From Larix kaempferi (lineage: Eukaryota; Streptophyta; Pinopsida; Pinales; Pinaceae): a stretch of DNA of 64,000 nucleotides. Location: the NCBI GenBank assembly GCA_027924585.1, contig BSBM01000636.1:5658001-5722000 (forward strand). Direction: 5' to 3'. Under the pieces are notes generated by a model. The model ran no database searches and was not told the origin of the DNA. It saw nothing but the letters and a program-made list of their open reading frames with translations. Shown here piece after piece: positions 47,776 through 58,968 of the stretch. A program made the translations under genes and the position numbers. The number at the start of each line of letters is the position of its first letter. Within the stretch, counting starts at the first letter, position 1.

Positions 47776-48549
47776 TGTTGGAAATTCCATTGGAATGACA
47801 CTTCAATGCAATTAAGAAATTTCACTTTATTTCTAGAAGGTTTCATGAATATTAACCCCATCATTTTCTACCCTAGGATTGTAAATTAAAGTACAAAAAA
47901 ACAACAGAAGAAGTACAATAATTCACTTTCAAACAACCCTAAACTTTTTGGCAATTAAGGAGAAAAGACACCAACTAGTGAGATAAGTTTTCAATCCTTT
48001 TAGGGAAACTTATATGCTAATAATCAGATCTGAAAATGTACTTTTACAATAGAAATAACAACAAAATTATAACAATAAAATCAATCCCCTTATCTTCTTC
48101 CTTGGGTGTCAAATCACTTAATAATTTGCTCTTTGCTTACGACTAATCAACAAGATCATAAATTGGTGTAAACAACAAAATATGAAGAACACGTGTAGCT
48201 TAAAATCAAAACTTAAATTGACACAAGATATTTATGGATGGAAACTTCATATATAAGCTCAATAATGAAGTATGTACCATAGCCTCCTCTCGAGGCTACA
48301 AAATCCAACCATGTAAAAATGCCCTAGCTAGGGTAAATAATCAAACCCTAGCTCCACCAAGAATAATAAGCACAAGAATCCCCGCAACACTATTTTCAAG
48401 GTAAGATGTCCTCCTATTCTCTTTTTCTTCACAAGTCCACCCTATGGTTTTCTACCAAAACCCTACTCTCCATTCTCCAAGGGTAAAACCCTAACCCTAT
48501 AACTCCAAGATTGTCCGAGAAACTCCAAAGAGACCAAGAAATCATTGTG

Positions 48550-48585
<36 letters not shown>
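47776..48585 (-). repeat. 5' LTR of the split copia element, inner part
   Basis: Matches 42830-43388 for about 560 bp, then continues with sequence the other LTR has lost, and ends in a GA microsatellite where the gypsy element inserted. Confidence 0.82.
48552..48585. repeat. GA microsatellite (insertion target)
   Basis: A perfect ga run of 34 bases; its last five bases, gagag, are the left target duplication of the gypsy element. Confidence 0.95.
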
Positions 48586-48588
<3 letters not shown>

Positions 48589-49858
48589 TGCAGGAGCATC
48601 GATGCTAAGCCAGTAATGTGATTGCATGCTCACATGTTGTGGATAGTAGGAGGACGAGCTGTCATGAAGGGAATTCATTTTGTTAAGTGTTTTAAATAAT
48701 TGCAAATATGTAACTGAATAGTATGTTGTCAGTTTTTGAGGAGATGGAATGTAGTGGCAATTTGATACTCCCCGTGTCGAGATCAATCCAGTTAGCTAGT
48801 TTGTTGTGGATGATAGTGTCTCCTTCAGTGATGGAGAGAGTTAGGTTGTTAGTTTGTTTGGTTTTTCGGCCATTTTGTTTTGGGGGAGCCGAATGGATAA
48901 AAAGGGGAGAGATGAATGAGAAGGGTTGTTGTCGTTTTGGTTGGAATGTAAATTTTCTAGCTATTTGTTAGTACAATTAGAAGTTATGTGTGTTCGATAG
49001 GGTTACTGTGCATCTTGAATGAAGAATGATCTTAGATTCTGTCAGATAGAGCTGTGTGCAATTGTTGGCCTAATTTCTGTGTGATTGAGTCTCTGTTTCG
49101 TATCTGTGTGAATTCCATGTGCAGTTAAGAAACCCAAATCGTTTGCAAACCGATTGTCATTAAGTAGCTTAAGTAAATTTCTTGTTTGTATTTAGTTTCC
49201 CTTAGATCCAGACGAGGGTCGAGCTGGATTGATCGATTCTTTGATCAATCAACGAAGAAATCGTAGAGCGCAGTCGAAGCGACTAAACAGAGGTTGGACG
49301 GCTCAAATCCAAGCTGAAAGGAAGAACGACGGCGGGGAAGCATCGATCAAGTGAATGTGTGCCAGAGTTAGTGTCTCCGCAAGCCAAAGCGCAGTGTTCC
49401 GCATTGATCAAAGATCAACGGATGAGATTCCATCCGCAAAAGATCGACGGTAGATATCGCATTCCACAGAAGGAAAGACCCCAGGATTTAATGGCTAGAG
49501 TTGCGGAAACCGCATTGCAGAAAGCTCTTTCAAGAAAACACAAGAGATGCACCCACAATCCGCAATCCGCAAGCTGCGGAAAGGAGTGTGCAGAAGGGTC
49601 ATTGCGGGAAGGCGATTGCGGAAAAATTGTTGTAGAAGAACACTACAACTGCGGAAAGGAGTTGTTCCTTCAAGGCTGTTGTGAAAGGTCAGTTATGACT
49701 ATCAGAATGTTGCGAAAAGCCCAATTTGAAGGAAAGGGCCACAATTGAGAAGAAACTGGCTAGTTGTTAGCTAAGGCTGGTGGTCTGATTTCAAGGGATC
49801 ACCCTATTTCCTGGGAAGGTGCGGGTTGGACGGGTTGCGGTCATTCCCGTCGGCACCA
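48586..49858 (+). repeat. 5' LTR of the gypsy element
   Basis: 1273 bp. It contains a TATA-like ataaaaag at 48897-48904 and, in the 3' third, many short 'gcggaaag' blocks. Confidence 0.95.
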
Positions 49859-49862
49859 TTTT

Positions 49863-49875
49863 TGGTATCAGAGCC
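49863..49875 (+). promoter_or_regulatory. Primer binding site, initiator Met-tRNA
   Basis: tggtatcagagcc, four t's after the LTR end; a full match to the standard complement. Confidence 0.93.
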
Positions 49876-49976
49876 AGGTTTTTCCTGGTGCGGCAAAAGA
49901 GAGGCATGGCTATACATTTGGTTTGGGAAGAGAAAGAGCTCATGGCAGAGGGCGACCAACAACGAATGCATAGGTC

Positions 49977-50940
49977 ATGGAGGAAATGAGAGAAATGCGA
50001 ACACGTATGGAAGCTATGGAGATGGGTAGACGAAGAGACCCAGAAGCAGGGGATGTGAGTGACCCTGATGAAGAGGAACAAGGAGAAGAAGCATCACCCA
50101 TGCAAGAGACACCTGAGCTAAGATCCTTTCGGTCAATTCTTGGAGAAACTTCGTGGCCAAAACCTGAGTTACCGACCTATGAGGGAAGCCTCACTGCTGA
50201 ACACCTCATTGGCTGGCTCATCGAGCTAGACAAGTACTTTGAGTATGATGAAATTGAGGAGAACAAGAAGGTCAGATTGGCAGTGACGAGTTTGAAAGGA
50301 CATTCGGCCCTATGGTGGGATAGCGTGCAGGCTGAAAGGAGATGAAAGAACAAGCCGTTGATAAAATCCTGGGATAGGATAGTGGCTAAGATGAGAGCCA
50401 AGTTCTTTCCCAAGGATTACCAGCTAATTTTGTACAGGCAAATACAGAACCTTAGGCAAAGATTATTGACTATAAGAGAGTATATTGAAGAGTTCTACAA
50501 AGTGAACCTAAGGGCAAGTTATGTGGAAGAATCAACAGAGAAGGCTTCTAGATATGTCAATGGTCTAAGGATGGAGATTCAGGATGAGATCAGCATGATG
50601 TCACAAAGAACCATGGAAGAGGCATACCAATGTGCCTTGAGAGCAGAAGAAAAATTAGTGAGAAAGTAGAACTTCAACAGGGGAAGAGGTTCAACCAGAG
50701 GAAGGAGGCAAACAACTGGAAGAGGAAGGTTTGTAGCCCAAGGAGGAGGACCCAGTAACTTAAACCAACATGAGCACCAAGGTAGAGGAGGTGACCCAAG
50801 AGGGAGAAGACCTTACCAAGGGGGTAGAGGTAGAGGAAGAGGCAGAGAAGCTGTCTACAGATGTTACAAGTGTAACAATTGGGGCATAGATCCTTTGAAT
50901 GTCCAGAGAAGGAAGACATAGGACATAGAGGATCCTATAT
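49977..50940 (+). pseudogene. Gypsy Gag, broken
   Basis: Start ATG at 49977, about 100 bp after the primer site. Acidic N-terminus; the retrotransposon Gag domain spans 50150-50660 (LIGWLIELDKYFEYDEIEEN, LKGHSALWWDSV, KMRAKFFPKDYQLILYRQIQ). A Gly/Arg-rich stretch follows at 50675-50850, then a CCHC knuckle beginning CYKCNNWG at 50862. Breaks: TGA at 50343, TAG at 50668 and a one-base loss inside the knuckle near 50883. Gag makes the particle and binds RNA. Confidence 0.88.
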
Positions 50941-51081
50941 AGCTCAGAATGAGCAGCAACAAGAGCAGATGACAGTGGCTTAGAATATGCCAGAGAAGGG
51001 AGAGTCTTTGATGATGAACAAAGTCTTATTGAAACCTGAAAAGGAGGAAGTGGAACCGGCCCAAAGGAAGGCTTTATTCAA

Positions 51082-54000
51082 AACCATGTGTAAAGTCAGA
51101 GGGAAGTGTTGTAAGACGGTGATTGACAATGGGAGCACCAACAATCTTGTTTCCACATAGATGGTGGAGAAGCTGAGTCTGAAGAGGACCAAACACCCTG
51201 TTCCATACAAAGTATCTCGGGTGCATAAAGGACATCAAATCCTAGTAAGTGAACAATGTGAAGTTGATTTTCAAGTAGGCACATATAAGGACAAGATTAT
51301 ATGTGATGTTATGCCCATGGATGTTTGCCATATTATTCTAGGGAGACCATGGCAATTTGAAAAAAGGGTAGTGCATGATGGTAGGAGGAATTGTCATAGT
51401 TTCATGCAAGATGGGATAAAACATATTCTTCATCCTTTGCAAGGAGAGAGTTCAATAGAGAAGCAAGCATCTAAGGTCTTGATGTTGACAGGGAAAGAGT
51501 ATTTGCAGCAAATTGATGAGAAGGAACTGAACTATGCTGTGGTATGTAAGCCTAGAGTGGTAGTGATGAAAACTAATATTACAGATCTTCCTGAGGAGAT
51601 TCAGGAGATGCTGGGAGATTTTAGTGACATTGTGGTAGATAATTTTCCCAATGAGTTACCACCAAAGAGGGATATAAGTCACCATATTGATTTTATTCCT
51701 GGAGCAAGCTTACCAAACAAGGCAGCATACAGGTTGACACCTCAAGAGAATGAAGAAGTTAGAAGGCAAGTACAAGGATTGTTAGACAAGGGGTTGGTTC
51801 ATAAAATTCTGAGTCCATGTGCAGTACTAGCAGTACTTACCCCAAAGAAGGATGGTGAATGGAGGATGTGCAATGACTCCAGAGCTATCAACAATATTAC
51901 CACCAGATATAGGTTTCCATTACCCAGAATAAATGACATGATGGATTTCCTGAGTGGGGCAACATGTTTTTCAAAATTAGATCTGAAGAGTGGATACCAT
52001 CAGATCAGAATTCGAGAAGGAGATGAGTGGAAAACAACCTTTAAGACAGATGATGGGTTGTATGAGTGGCTGGTTATGCCATTCGGGTTGTCTAATGCAC
52101 CAAGCACTTTCATGAGATCAATGAATGAAGTCTTGAGAGATTTCATAGGTAAGTTTGTGATAGTTTACCTTGATGATATTCTGATTTTTAGTCAAACAGA
52201 AAAAGAACACCTGAAGCATCTAAGATGTATCTTGGAGAAATTACAAAAGGAAATTTTGTTGGTGAATGTGAAGAAGTGTACATTCATGAAATCAGAACTA
52301 GTGTATTTGGGTTTTGTTATCTCAAGAGATGGGTTGAAGATGGATCTAGAAAAAGTATAGGAAATCATTGATTGGCCTTCACCTCAGATCATTTTTGAGG
52401 TAAGAAGTTTCCATGGATTGGCAAGTTTTTATAGGAAGTTTATAAAGAATTTCAATGGTATTTGTTCATCTATCATCGAAACAAGTAGAAAGGACAAACA
52501 ACCATTTAAATGGACAGCTAAGGCTGAAAGAAGCTTTCAGTTTTTGAAGAAGAAGATTACTGAGCAACCAGTATTGAAATTACCAGATTTCAAACATCCT
52601 TTCCAAGTGAAATGTGATGCCAGTGGAGTAGCAATTGGAGCTGTACTCAGTCAGGAAGACAAACCTATAGCATATTTTAGCAAGAATTTGAATGATTCTA
52701 AACATAAGTATTCATCTTATGACAAGGAATTCTATGCTATTGTCCAATCACTAAAGCATTGGAGACATTATCTCATGCCTAGAGAGTTTGTTTTGTTTTC
52801 TAATAATCATGCATTGTAGTACATCATGCAACAACCTAAATTGAATCAGAAGCATGTCAAGTGGGTTGAGTTCATGCAAAAATTTACCTTCGTGATAAAA
52901 CACATCAGTGGGAAATCAAATCGAGTAGTTGATGCCTTAAGTAGGAGACAATTGGTTGTGCAAGAAAATCAGATCCAAGTCTTGGGATTTGAGCACTTAA
53001 GAGGTTTGTATGAGACTGACATTGATTTTCAGGATTCATACAGAGTTTGTAAGAATCCCGTGGAAGTGGACAGAGAGCCATGGATGGAGTATATGTTGCA
53101 AGATGGTTTACTCTTTAAAAACAGTAAACTTTGTATTCCCAAATGTTCCATGAGAGAGAATTTGATACAGGAGAAACATAATGGAGGGATGGTAGGTCAC
53201 TTTGGAAGTGATAAAACCTTTGGACAGTTGAGCCATTTCTATTTTTGGCCAAAGATGAGGTATGAAGTTGAGAAATTTGTGAGCAGATGTAGGATATGCC
53301 AACATGCCAAGGGAAGAAGCCAGAACACATGCTTATACACACCATTGCCTATTCCAACTAGGCCTTGGGATTCTGTGAGTATGGATTTCATTTTGGGTTT
53401 TCCAAAAACTCAGAAAGGAAATGATTCTATTTTTGTAGTTGTGGATAGATTTACTAAGATGTCGCATTTCGTTCCATGTTATAAGACTAGTGATGCCACA
53501 CACATTGCTAACTTGTTTTTCAATGAAGTTGTGAAGCTACATGGTTTACCTAAGAGCATTGTATCTGACAGAGATGTAAAGTTCACAGGTCATTTTTGGA
53601 GGACCTTGTGGAAGAAGTTGGAAACCAAGTTGAACTTCAGTTCATCATATCATCCACAGTCTGATGGCCAGACTGAGGTGGTAAATAGAAGTCTGGGTAA
53701 CATGTTGAGAAGTCTGATTGGAGAAAATTCAAAACAATGGGACAAAGTGCTAGCTCAAGCAGAATTTGCATATAATGACTCACCAAACCGAAGTACAGGA
53801 ATGAGTCCATTCCAAATTCTTTATGGAATGCACCCAAGAGGAGTGTGTGAACTTCGTGATTTGGGTCAAATAGAGAAGAGAAGTGCAGATGGAGAAGAGT
53901 TTGCGACAAGGATAGTGAGGTACAAGAGAAAGTTAAAGCAAGGTTGCAACAGAGTAACAATAGTTACAAAGCCAGAGCAGATTCCAAGAGAAGAGAGAAA

Positions 54001-54472
54001 AAACTATGGGGTAGAAGATTTGGTTTTAGCACACCTGAGGAAAGAGAGATTTCCAAAAGGAGAGTACAACAAGCTAAAAATGAAAAAGATTGGACCTTGT
54101 AGGATACTCATAAAGTTTTCAACAAATGCCTATGAACTGGAAATGCCAACAGGGATTGGTATATCACCTATTTTTATTGTTGTAGACCTGCATACTTATG
54201 TAACATATGATACAGGACAAGTGCCAGAAGTGGGAGATCTTCAGTGGCTGAAGCAGATGCCTATAGCCCAACTATCAGAAGCTGAGTCTATCGTGGATAC
54301 TAGAGTGGCAAAGAGTACCAGACAGAGAGACTACTTGGAGCACTTGATCAAATGGAAAGAACATCCTGTAGAAGATTCTACATGGATGGATGCTGAAGAA
54401 TTGGAGACAAAGGGTTTCTTAGTAGTTGACTTACTGAACAGGGGTTCAGAATTTTTAACCTTGGGAGTCTGA
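51082..54472 (+). pseudogene. Gypsy Pol: protease, RT, RNase H, integrase, chromodomain
   Basis: The protease active site is VIDNGSTNN (51119), with Asn for the usual Ser, followed by TAG at 51158. Reverse transcriptase runs 51660-52330 with FSKLDLKSGYHQIRI and an intact YLDD (52166-52177). TAG at 52358 and 52817 interrupt it. RNase H has KCDASGVAIGAVLSQ (52609) and YDKEFYAI, but its later Asp is Asn (near 52802). Integrase has an H-H-C-C finger (KHNGGMVGHFG to CRICQ, 53175-53300) and a DD35E core with VSMDFI, VSDRD and GQTEVVNR. The chromodomain is at the end (HLIKWKEHPVEDSTW, 54340-54385). The last stop codon uses the first bases of the 3' LTR. The stretch 52826-54472 is a single open frame of 548 codons. 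Confidence 0.93.
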
Positions 54473-55747
54473 TGCAGGAGCATCAATGCTAAGCCAACAA
54501 TGTGATTGCATGCTCACATGTTGTGGCTAGCACGAGGGCGAGTTGTCATGAAGGGAATTCATTTTGTTAAGTGTTTTGAATAATTGCAAATATGTAACCA
54601 AATAGTATGTTGTCAGTTTTTGAGGAGATAGAACGTAGTGGCAATTTGATACTCCCTGTGTGGAGATCAAGCCAGTTAGCTAGTTTGTTGTGGATGATAG
54701 TGACTCCTTCAGTGATGGAGAGAGTTAGCTTGTTAGTTTTTTTTTTGTTCGGCCATTCTGTTTTGGGGGAGTCGAATGGATAAAAAGGGGAGAGTTGAAT
54801 GAGAAGGGTTGTTGGTCGTTTTGGTTGGAATGTAAATTTTTTGGCTATCTGTTAGTACAATTAGAAGTTCTGTGTGTTCGATAGGGTTACTGTGCATCTT
54901 GAATGAAGAATGATCTGAGATTCTGTTAGGTAGAGCTGTGTGCAATTGTTGGCCTGATTTTTGTGTGAATGAGTCTTTGTTTCGTATCTTTGTGAATTCC
55001 ATGTGTAGTTAAGAAACCCAAATCGTTTGCAAACTGACCGTCGTTAAGTAGCTTAAGTAAATTTCTTGTTTGTATTTAGTTTCCCTTAGATCTAGACGAT
55101 GGTCGAGCTGGATTGATTGATTCTCTGATCAATCAACAAAGAAATTGTAGAGCGCAGTCGAAGCGACTAAACAGAGGTTGGATGGCTCAAATCCAAGCTG
55201 AAAGGAAGATCGACGACGGGGAAACATTGATCAAGTGAACATGTACCGGAGTTAGCATCTCCGCAAGACAAAGCGCAGTGTTCCGCATTGATCAAAGATC
55301 AACGGATGAGATTCTAGCCGCAAAAGATCGACGGTCGATATCGCGTTCCGCAGAAGGAAAGAGCCCGAGAGTTAACGGCTAGAGTTCGGAAACCACATTG
55401 CAGAAGAGTCTTTGTGGAAAGCTCTTTCAAGAAAACACAAGAGACACACCCACAATCCGCAAGCTGCGGAAAGGAGCGTGCAGAAGGGTCGTTGCGGGAA
55501 GGCGATTGCGGAAAGATGTTGCAGAAGAACACTGCAATTGCGGAAAGGAGTTGTTCCTGCAAGGCTGTTGCGGAAGGTCAGTTCTGACTGTCAAAACATT
55601 GCGGAAAGCCTAGTTTGAAGGCAAGGGCCGCAATTGAGAAGAACCTGGCTAGTTGTTAGCTAAGGCTGGTGGTCCGATTTCAAGGGATCGCCCTATTTCC
55701 TGGGAAGGTGTGGGTTGGACAGGCTGTGGTCATTCCCGCCGGCACCA
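54470..55747 (+). repeat. 3' LTR of the gypsy element
   Basis: 1278 bp, matching 48586-49858 throughout with scattered substitutions and small indels. A 13-bp difference near 55410 (extra 'agtctttgtggaa') is the largest. Confidence 0.95.
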
Positions 55748-55752
55748 GAGAG

Positions 55753-56515
55753 GATAAGTGCACTCCTCTTCTAGGTTACATCTCTACTCAAGAGTGAGAA
55801 AGAATGAAGATGCAAGTTATATGAATGAAAGTCTCTCTCCTTCCTCTATTTTATGAGGGGAAAGGGATGCCAACAATACTATGTTGGCACGAGCCCTTAT
55901 AAGCAATGTACATAAGCGTTTGTAGGCCACACAAGTGAGACATCCACTCGAGAGTGCAAGTGTCATGCTCAAATTATGATGTCATGCACAATAAGGACTA
56001 CAAGGTGATGCAATTACACAAGGAAAGTCTACACCACTCCATCCCAAGCCTCCATGGACTCTAGTTATCCTCCAAAGCAAAGTACTCCATTGGGGTAACT
56101 ACCCTCTGCAAGAACATGGTTGAAGTCTCAATGCATCCCCGAGCCATCTCCAACCCTCTGAATAAGAATCTGAGTGGTCACATGTCATCTAAGGCTTGAA
56201 GACCTCCTCCATGATGCACAGTGCTCTTGATCCCCTATAGGGCGTTCTCCCACCAAGTGAATCCTCCATGTGGCCATCATGAAGTGCATCCACTATCCAG
56301 GTAAGAGATCTCCAATGCCCAAGGGAAGAACACTGAGCTAGCAATCAAGTGAGGTCAAGCATCTACTAAGCAAGCTAATTCAAGTGTGCATATCCATCAT
56401 GAACCACAATCCATCTTGAACCATTTAGGGGTTGAACATACACCATGTACCTAGAATCTCATGAAACACCTCAAACATGGCATAAATACTTTTAAAGTAA
56501 CTTGAAAATCTAACA
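55753..56515 (-). repeat. 5' LTR of the split copia element, outer part
   Basis: From 55916 it matches 43400-44185 ('gtaggccaca', 'aagcctccatggactc', 'tctcccaccaagtgaatcct'). It ends ctaaca at 56515, the TGTTAG start on the minus strand. Confidence 0.82.
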
Positions 56516-56724
56516 ACTAAGACAAGAGAAAAAAATCAAATATCCTTATTAATCTTTTGGTTAAAACAAAATAACAACCAAATAAATAAAAAAAATTAGA
56601 CAAACAAATAATTGCTATAAAATACAAATACTAAAGTAATTGAGGGGGTCCCTTGTCCCGCAAACAAGGGGGTCTCATAGATTATTATTATTGTAGAACA
56701 AGAAGTAGTGAAAATATTTTAACC

Positions 56725-56971
56725 AATAATTTAATTTCCATAAAATTTAAAAATAGTAGGATTTTTTTATATAATAATTTAATTTCCATAAAATTTAAAA
56801 ATAGTAGAATTTTTTTATATAATAATTTAATTTCCATAAAATTTAAATATAATTTTAAAATAAATATAACAAGAAGTAGTAGAAAATTTTTAACCAATAA
56901 TTTAATTTCCATAAAATTTAAATATAATTAGAACAATTTTTTAACCATTAATTTAATTTCCATAAAATTTA
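56725..56971. repeat. Five-copy AT-rich tandem repeat
   Basis: Units start at 56725, 56773, 56821, 56895 and 56947, each with 'taatttccataaaattta'. Spacing is 48, 48, 74 and 52 bp. Confidence 0.85.
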
Positions 56972-57580
56972 AATATACTTTTTTAAAATTAAATATTAAA
57001 ATATGCTATAGTGTTTTCCTAAAAAATATTTCTATTTGTCCATTGGTTGTAGCTTGGGTGGAAAGATTGTTTCCCTCCCCATTATTGTAATGATTGTATT
57101 TCAAGCTTTCCTTGATTCTTAACAATAGGAAGATGAATGATTTTTCAGCTGAAAAAAATATATATATGTATTTCTATTTTTCTTTTCTTTTTTATAATAT
57201 CATTTAAAAAAAATCAATAAAATTGAATAACCCTTTCAATTTTAATTTTTAATTTTTCAAATTTCACATTTTATTATCTTTTTCTTTATATTCATATACA
57301 TTAATTATTCATTAATTTTAATTTTTAAAATATAATTTGTAATTTTTAAAATAAAAAATTAATAATTATTTTTAAAATTTTAAAACAATAATTAAAAAAT
57401 AAAAAATATATTTTTAATATAAATAAATTTACAATCACTTAAACTAAACCAAATTAAAAATGACAAATAAAAACCCATACATACAGAAAGCTTAAATTTT
57501 ATAATAAACTTGTAAATCTTGAGAAAGCTTAAAATTTCCCATAAACCTGTAGACCTAATTATGTTAGGTGCACGTATTTT

Positions 57581-57768
57581 GGTGGAAAAAAAAAAAAAAA
57601 AACGATTTGACCATATAGCTAAATTCATATGCTGGTGAAAAGTGCAAATTTTCATGATCAGAGACGTAAAGGATGAAATATATTAAAATAATAACAATAA
57701 CAGTGGAAAAAAAATAAAATACGATTTGACCATATAGCTAAATTCATATGCTGGTGAAAAGTGCAAAG
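57581..57768. repeat. 65-bp direct repeat
   Basis: 'gatttgaccatatagctaaa' through 'gaaaagtgcaaa' occurs twice, about 120 bp apart, almost unchanged. Confidence 0.85.
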
Positions 57769-58046
57769 AATTTATGTTTTCCTTATTTTGTTATGGCTAT
57801 TAATAATCATGGAAGCCAGTTATTTCTATATGATATGTAAGGAACTGAACTGAACTGATAGCCTGAATGGAGCTGCTGGACTGTAAGGAACTGAACTGAT
57901 AGCCTGTTATATCTTCTCATATTTGCATTCCATACAATAGGGAAATCACAGGAAAATGTAAAACAACAAATCAGTCTGGCGATTTTTTCCCTTTCCCATT
58001 TGGTGCTCAGTTTGAGATTTGTGCAAAGAGAGAGGAAGGATCTTAC

Positions 58047-58118
58047 AATGAAATCAATTTTGTAAGTTTTCCAAGCTCCTTTGGGACAGGGCCTGATAAG
58101 TTATGTGTTCCAAGCGAC
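58047..58118 (-). CDS. LRR receptor-like kinase, exon 5 (third LRR)
   Basis: 72 nt between ttcag and gtaag, phase 2 at both ends. It encodes SLGTHNLSGPVPKELGKLTK plus four residues, equivalent to the family's GPIPKE(I/L)G repeat. It is the last exon before the giant interval. Confidence 0.88.
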
Positions 58119-58321
58119 CTGAATCCATGAATGCTATTTAACATCAGGGGTGCAAATTGCTCGTTTATGAAATCTATTCTGTTAATGATTTTAAGTAGTA
58201 CGACCTATATGAAAGATACAGATCAACAAACTCTACCTAGCTAAGACAAAAGAAAGAGTAATTCTGCATAATCACATTGGTTAATTGTAAAGAACATAGA
58301 ACAAAAGGGGAAGAATCTCAC

Positions 58322-58393
58322 AAGTACTTCATCTGTGTGAGGTTACCCAAGAAGGCAGGTATTGGTCCTGTTAAATAGTTTTGTTCCAATTTC
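58322..58393 (-). CDS. LRR receptor-like kinase, exon 4 (second LRR)
   Basis: 72 nt between gacag and gtgag, phase 2. It encodes a repeat with QNYLTGPIPAFLGNLTQMKY, equivalent to the LGQNxLTG...GNLTRM repeat that marks subfamily VIII-2. Confidence 0.9.
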
Positions 58394-58695
58394 CTGTCAT
58401 GAAAATTCCACAGATCGCTCTGTCAAGATCTCATTTTATATAGACAGAATAAGTAAACCTTAAGGGTTCTCTTCAAGTGACATGTACTGTACAAGATTCA
58501 TATCATAATATGTGTTCAGTTCAAGTTGTAAGAACATAATACAATGGTGATTGTGAAAGAATGTTACTAGTCACATGATTTTGGAAACCAGAGCCATAAT
58601 ATGTTAGTTATTTTGTACTTGGAAAAAGGACAATTCCCTGCAGCCATTAGAAAGAATAGTATTCAATTCAACTGGAAAATCAGAAACAGTCTTAC

Positions 58696-58776
58696 AGATC
58701 CCAAAGATCCCAAAGGTAAGTCAGGTTAGCCAGTTCTGCCGGAATTTGTCCCTTTATGTCAATTGCATAGGCTTTC
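58696..58776 (-). CDS. LRR receptor-like kinase, exon 3 (first LRR)
   Basis: The expected repeat, KAYAIDIKGQIPAELANLTY, is the family's K(V/A)YA(L/M)(D/E) repeat directly after the cap. The exon is 81 nt rather than 72 because a 9-nt block (gatcccaaa on the plus strand, 58697-58714) is duplicated at its 3' end, adding Trp-Asp-Leu. Frame and donor (gtaag) are kept. Confidence 0.88.
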
Positions 58777-58968
58777 CTGCAAGCAAGAAGGAGCCTAATG
58801 GGTTAGGATACTTGAATTTTGCAATTATGTTTTGAAAAGAGGCCACTCTGGGCTTACATCTAAAATCAATAAAGGCCATTTCATGCTCACTGGAAGTGTA
58901 AGAATGCATTGAATCTAATTTAAGAACCTTAAAAAAATCGAACTGGCAGATTGAGGATAAGTTTTTAC

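Larger units (their letters stand above)
48586..55747 (+). mobile_element. Ty3/gypsy chromodomain element (chromovirus), complete
   Basis: 7162 bp with LTRs of 1273 and 1278 bp (both tgatgcagg...ggcacca) and a perfect target duplication gagag at 48581-48585 and 55748-55752. Primer site, Gag, protease, reverse transcriptase, RNase H, integrase and a C-terminal chromodomain are in the gypsy order. The coding region has several stops and one frameshift, so it is probably not autonomous now. It is inserted in the right LTR of a copia element. Confidence 0.95.
42830..56515 (-). mobile_element. Copia element on the minus strand, split by a gypsy element
   Basis: The direct repeats at 42830-44185 and 47776-48585 plus 55753-56515 share the same ends (tgttgga... 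and ...aaca) and are its LTRs. A decayed Met-tRNA primer complement (minus TGGTATCA) abuts the right LTR at 47775, and a purine tract (aaagagggag) lies by the left LTR near 44190-44200, so the element is transcribed leftwards. The internal region is only 3.6 kb, with protease and integrase remains. Gag is missing and reverse transcriptase is not recognisable. The flanks agtag and actaa are not a clear duplication. The right LTR was split later by the gypsy element. Confidence 0.8.
5386..58046 (-). other. Giant transposon-filled intron(s) of the LRR receptor-like kinase gene
   Basis: Both edges carry good splice signals: donor gtaag at 58046-58042 and acceptor ttgcag ending at 5386. Exons on both sides are on the same strand, are in the same phase and encode parts of one protein in the right order. 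Other introns of the gene are 106-302 bp. By family comparison three 24-residue repeat exons are expected within this interval, so it may be up to four introns, or the exons were lost. Nearly all the recognisable content is nested transposons, annotated separately. Confidence 0.65.
56516..58046 (-). other. AT-rich intron sequence next to exon 5
   Basis: No coding signal. It contains five copies of an 'aatttaatttccataaaatt' unit (56725-56971), a 65-bp direct repeat (57581-57644 and 57702-57768) and a short repeat 'ggaactgaactgatagcctg' (near 57846 and 57886). Confidence 0.6.

Noticed and set aside
56515-56520. Target duplication for the split copia element (agtag / actaa)
   Set aside because: Only three of five bases agree; reported as not found.
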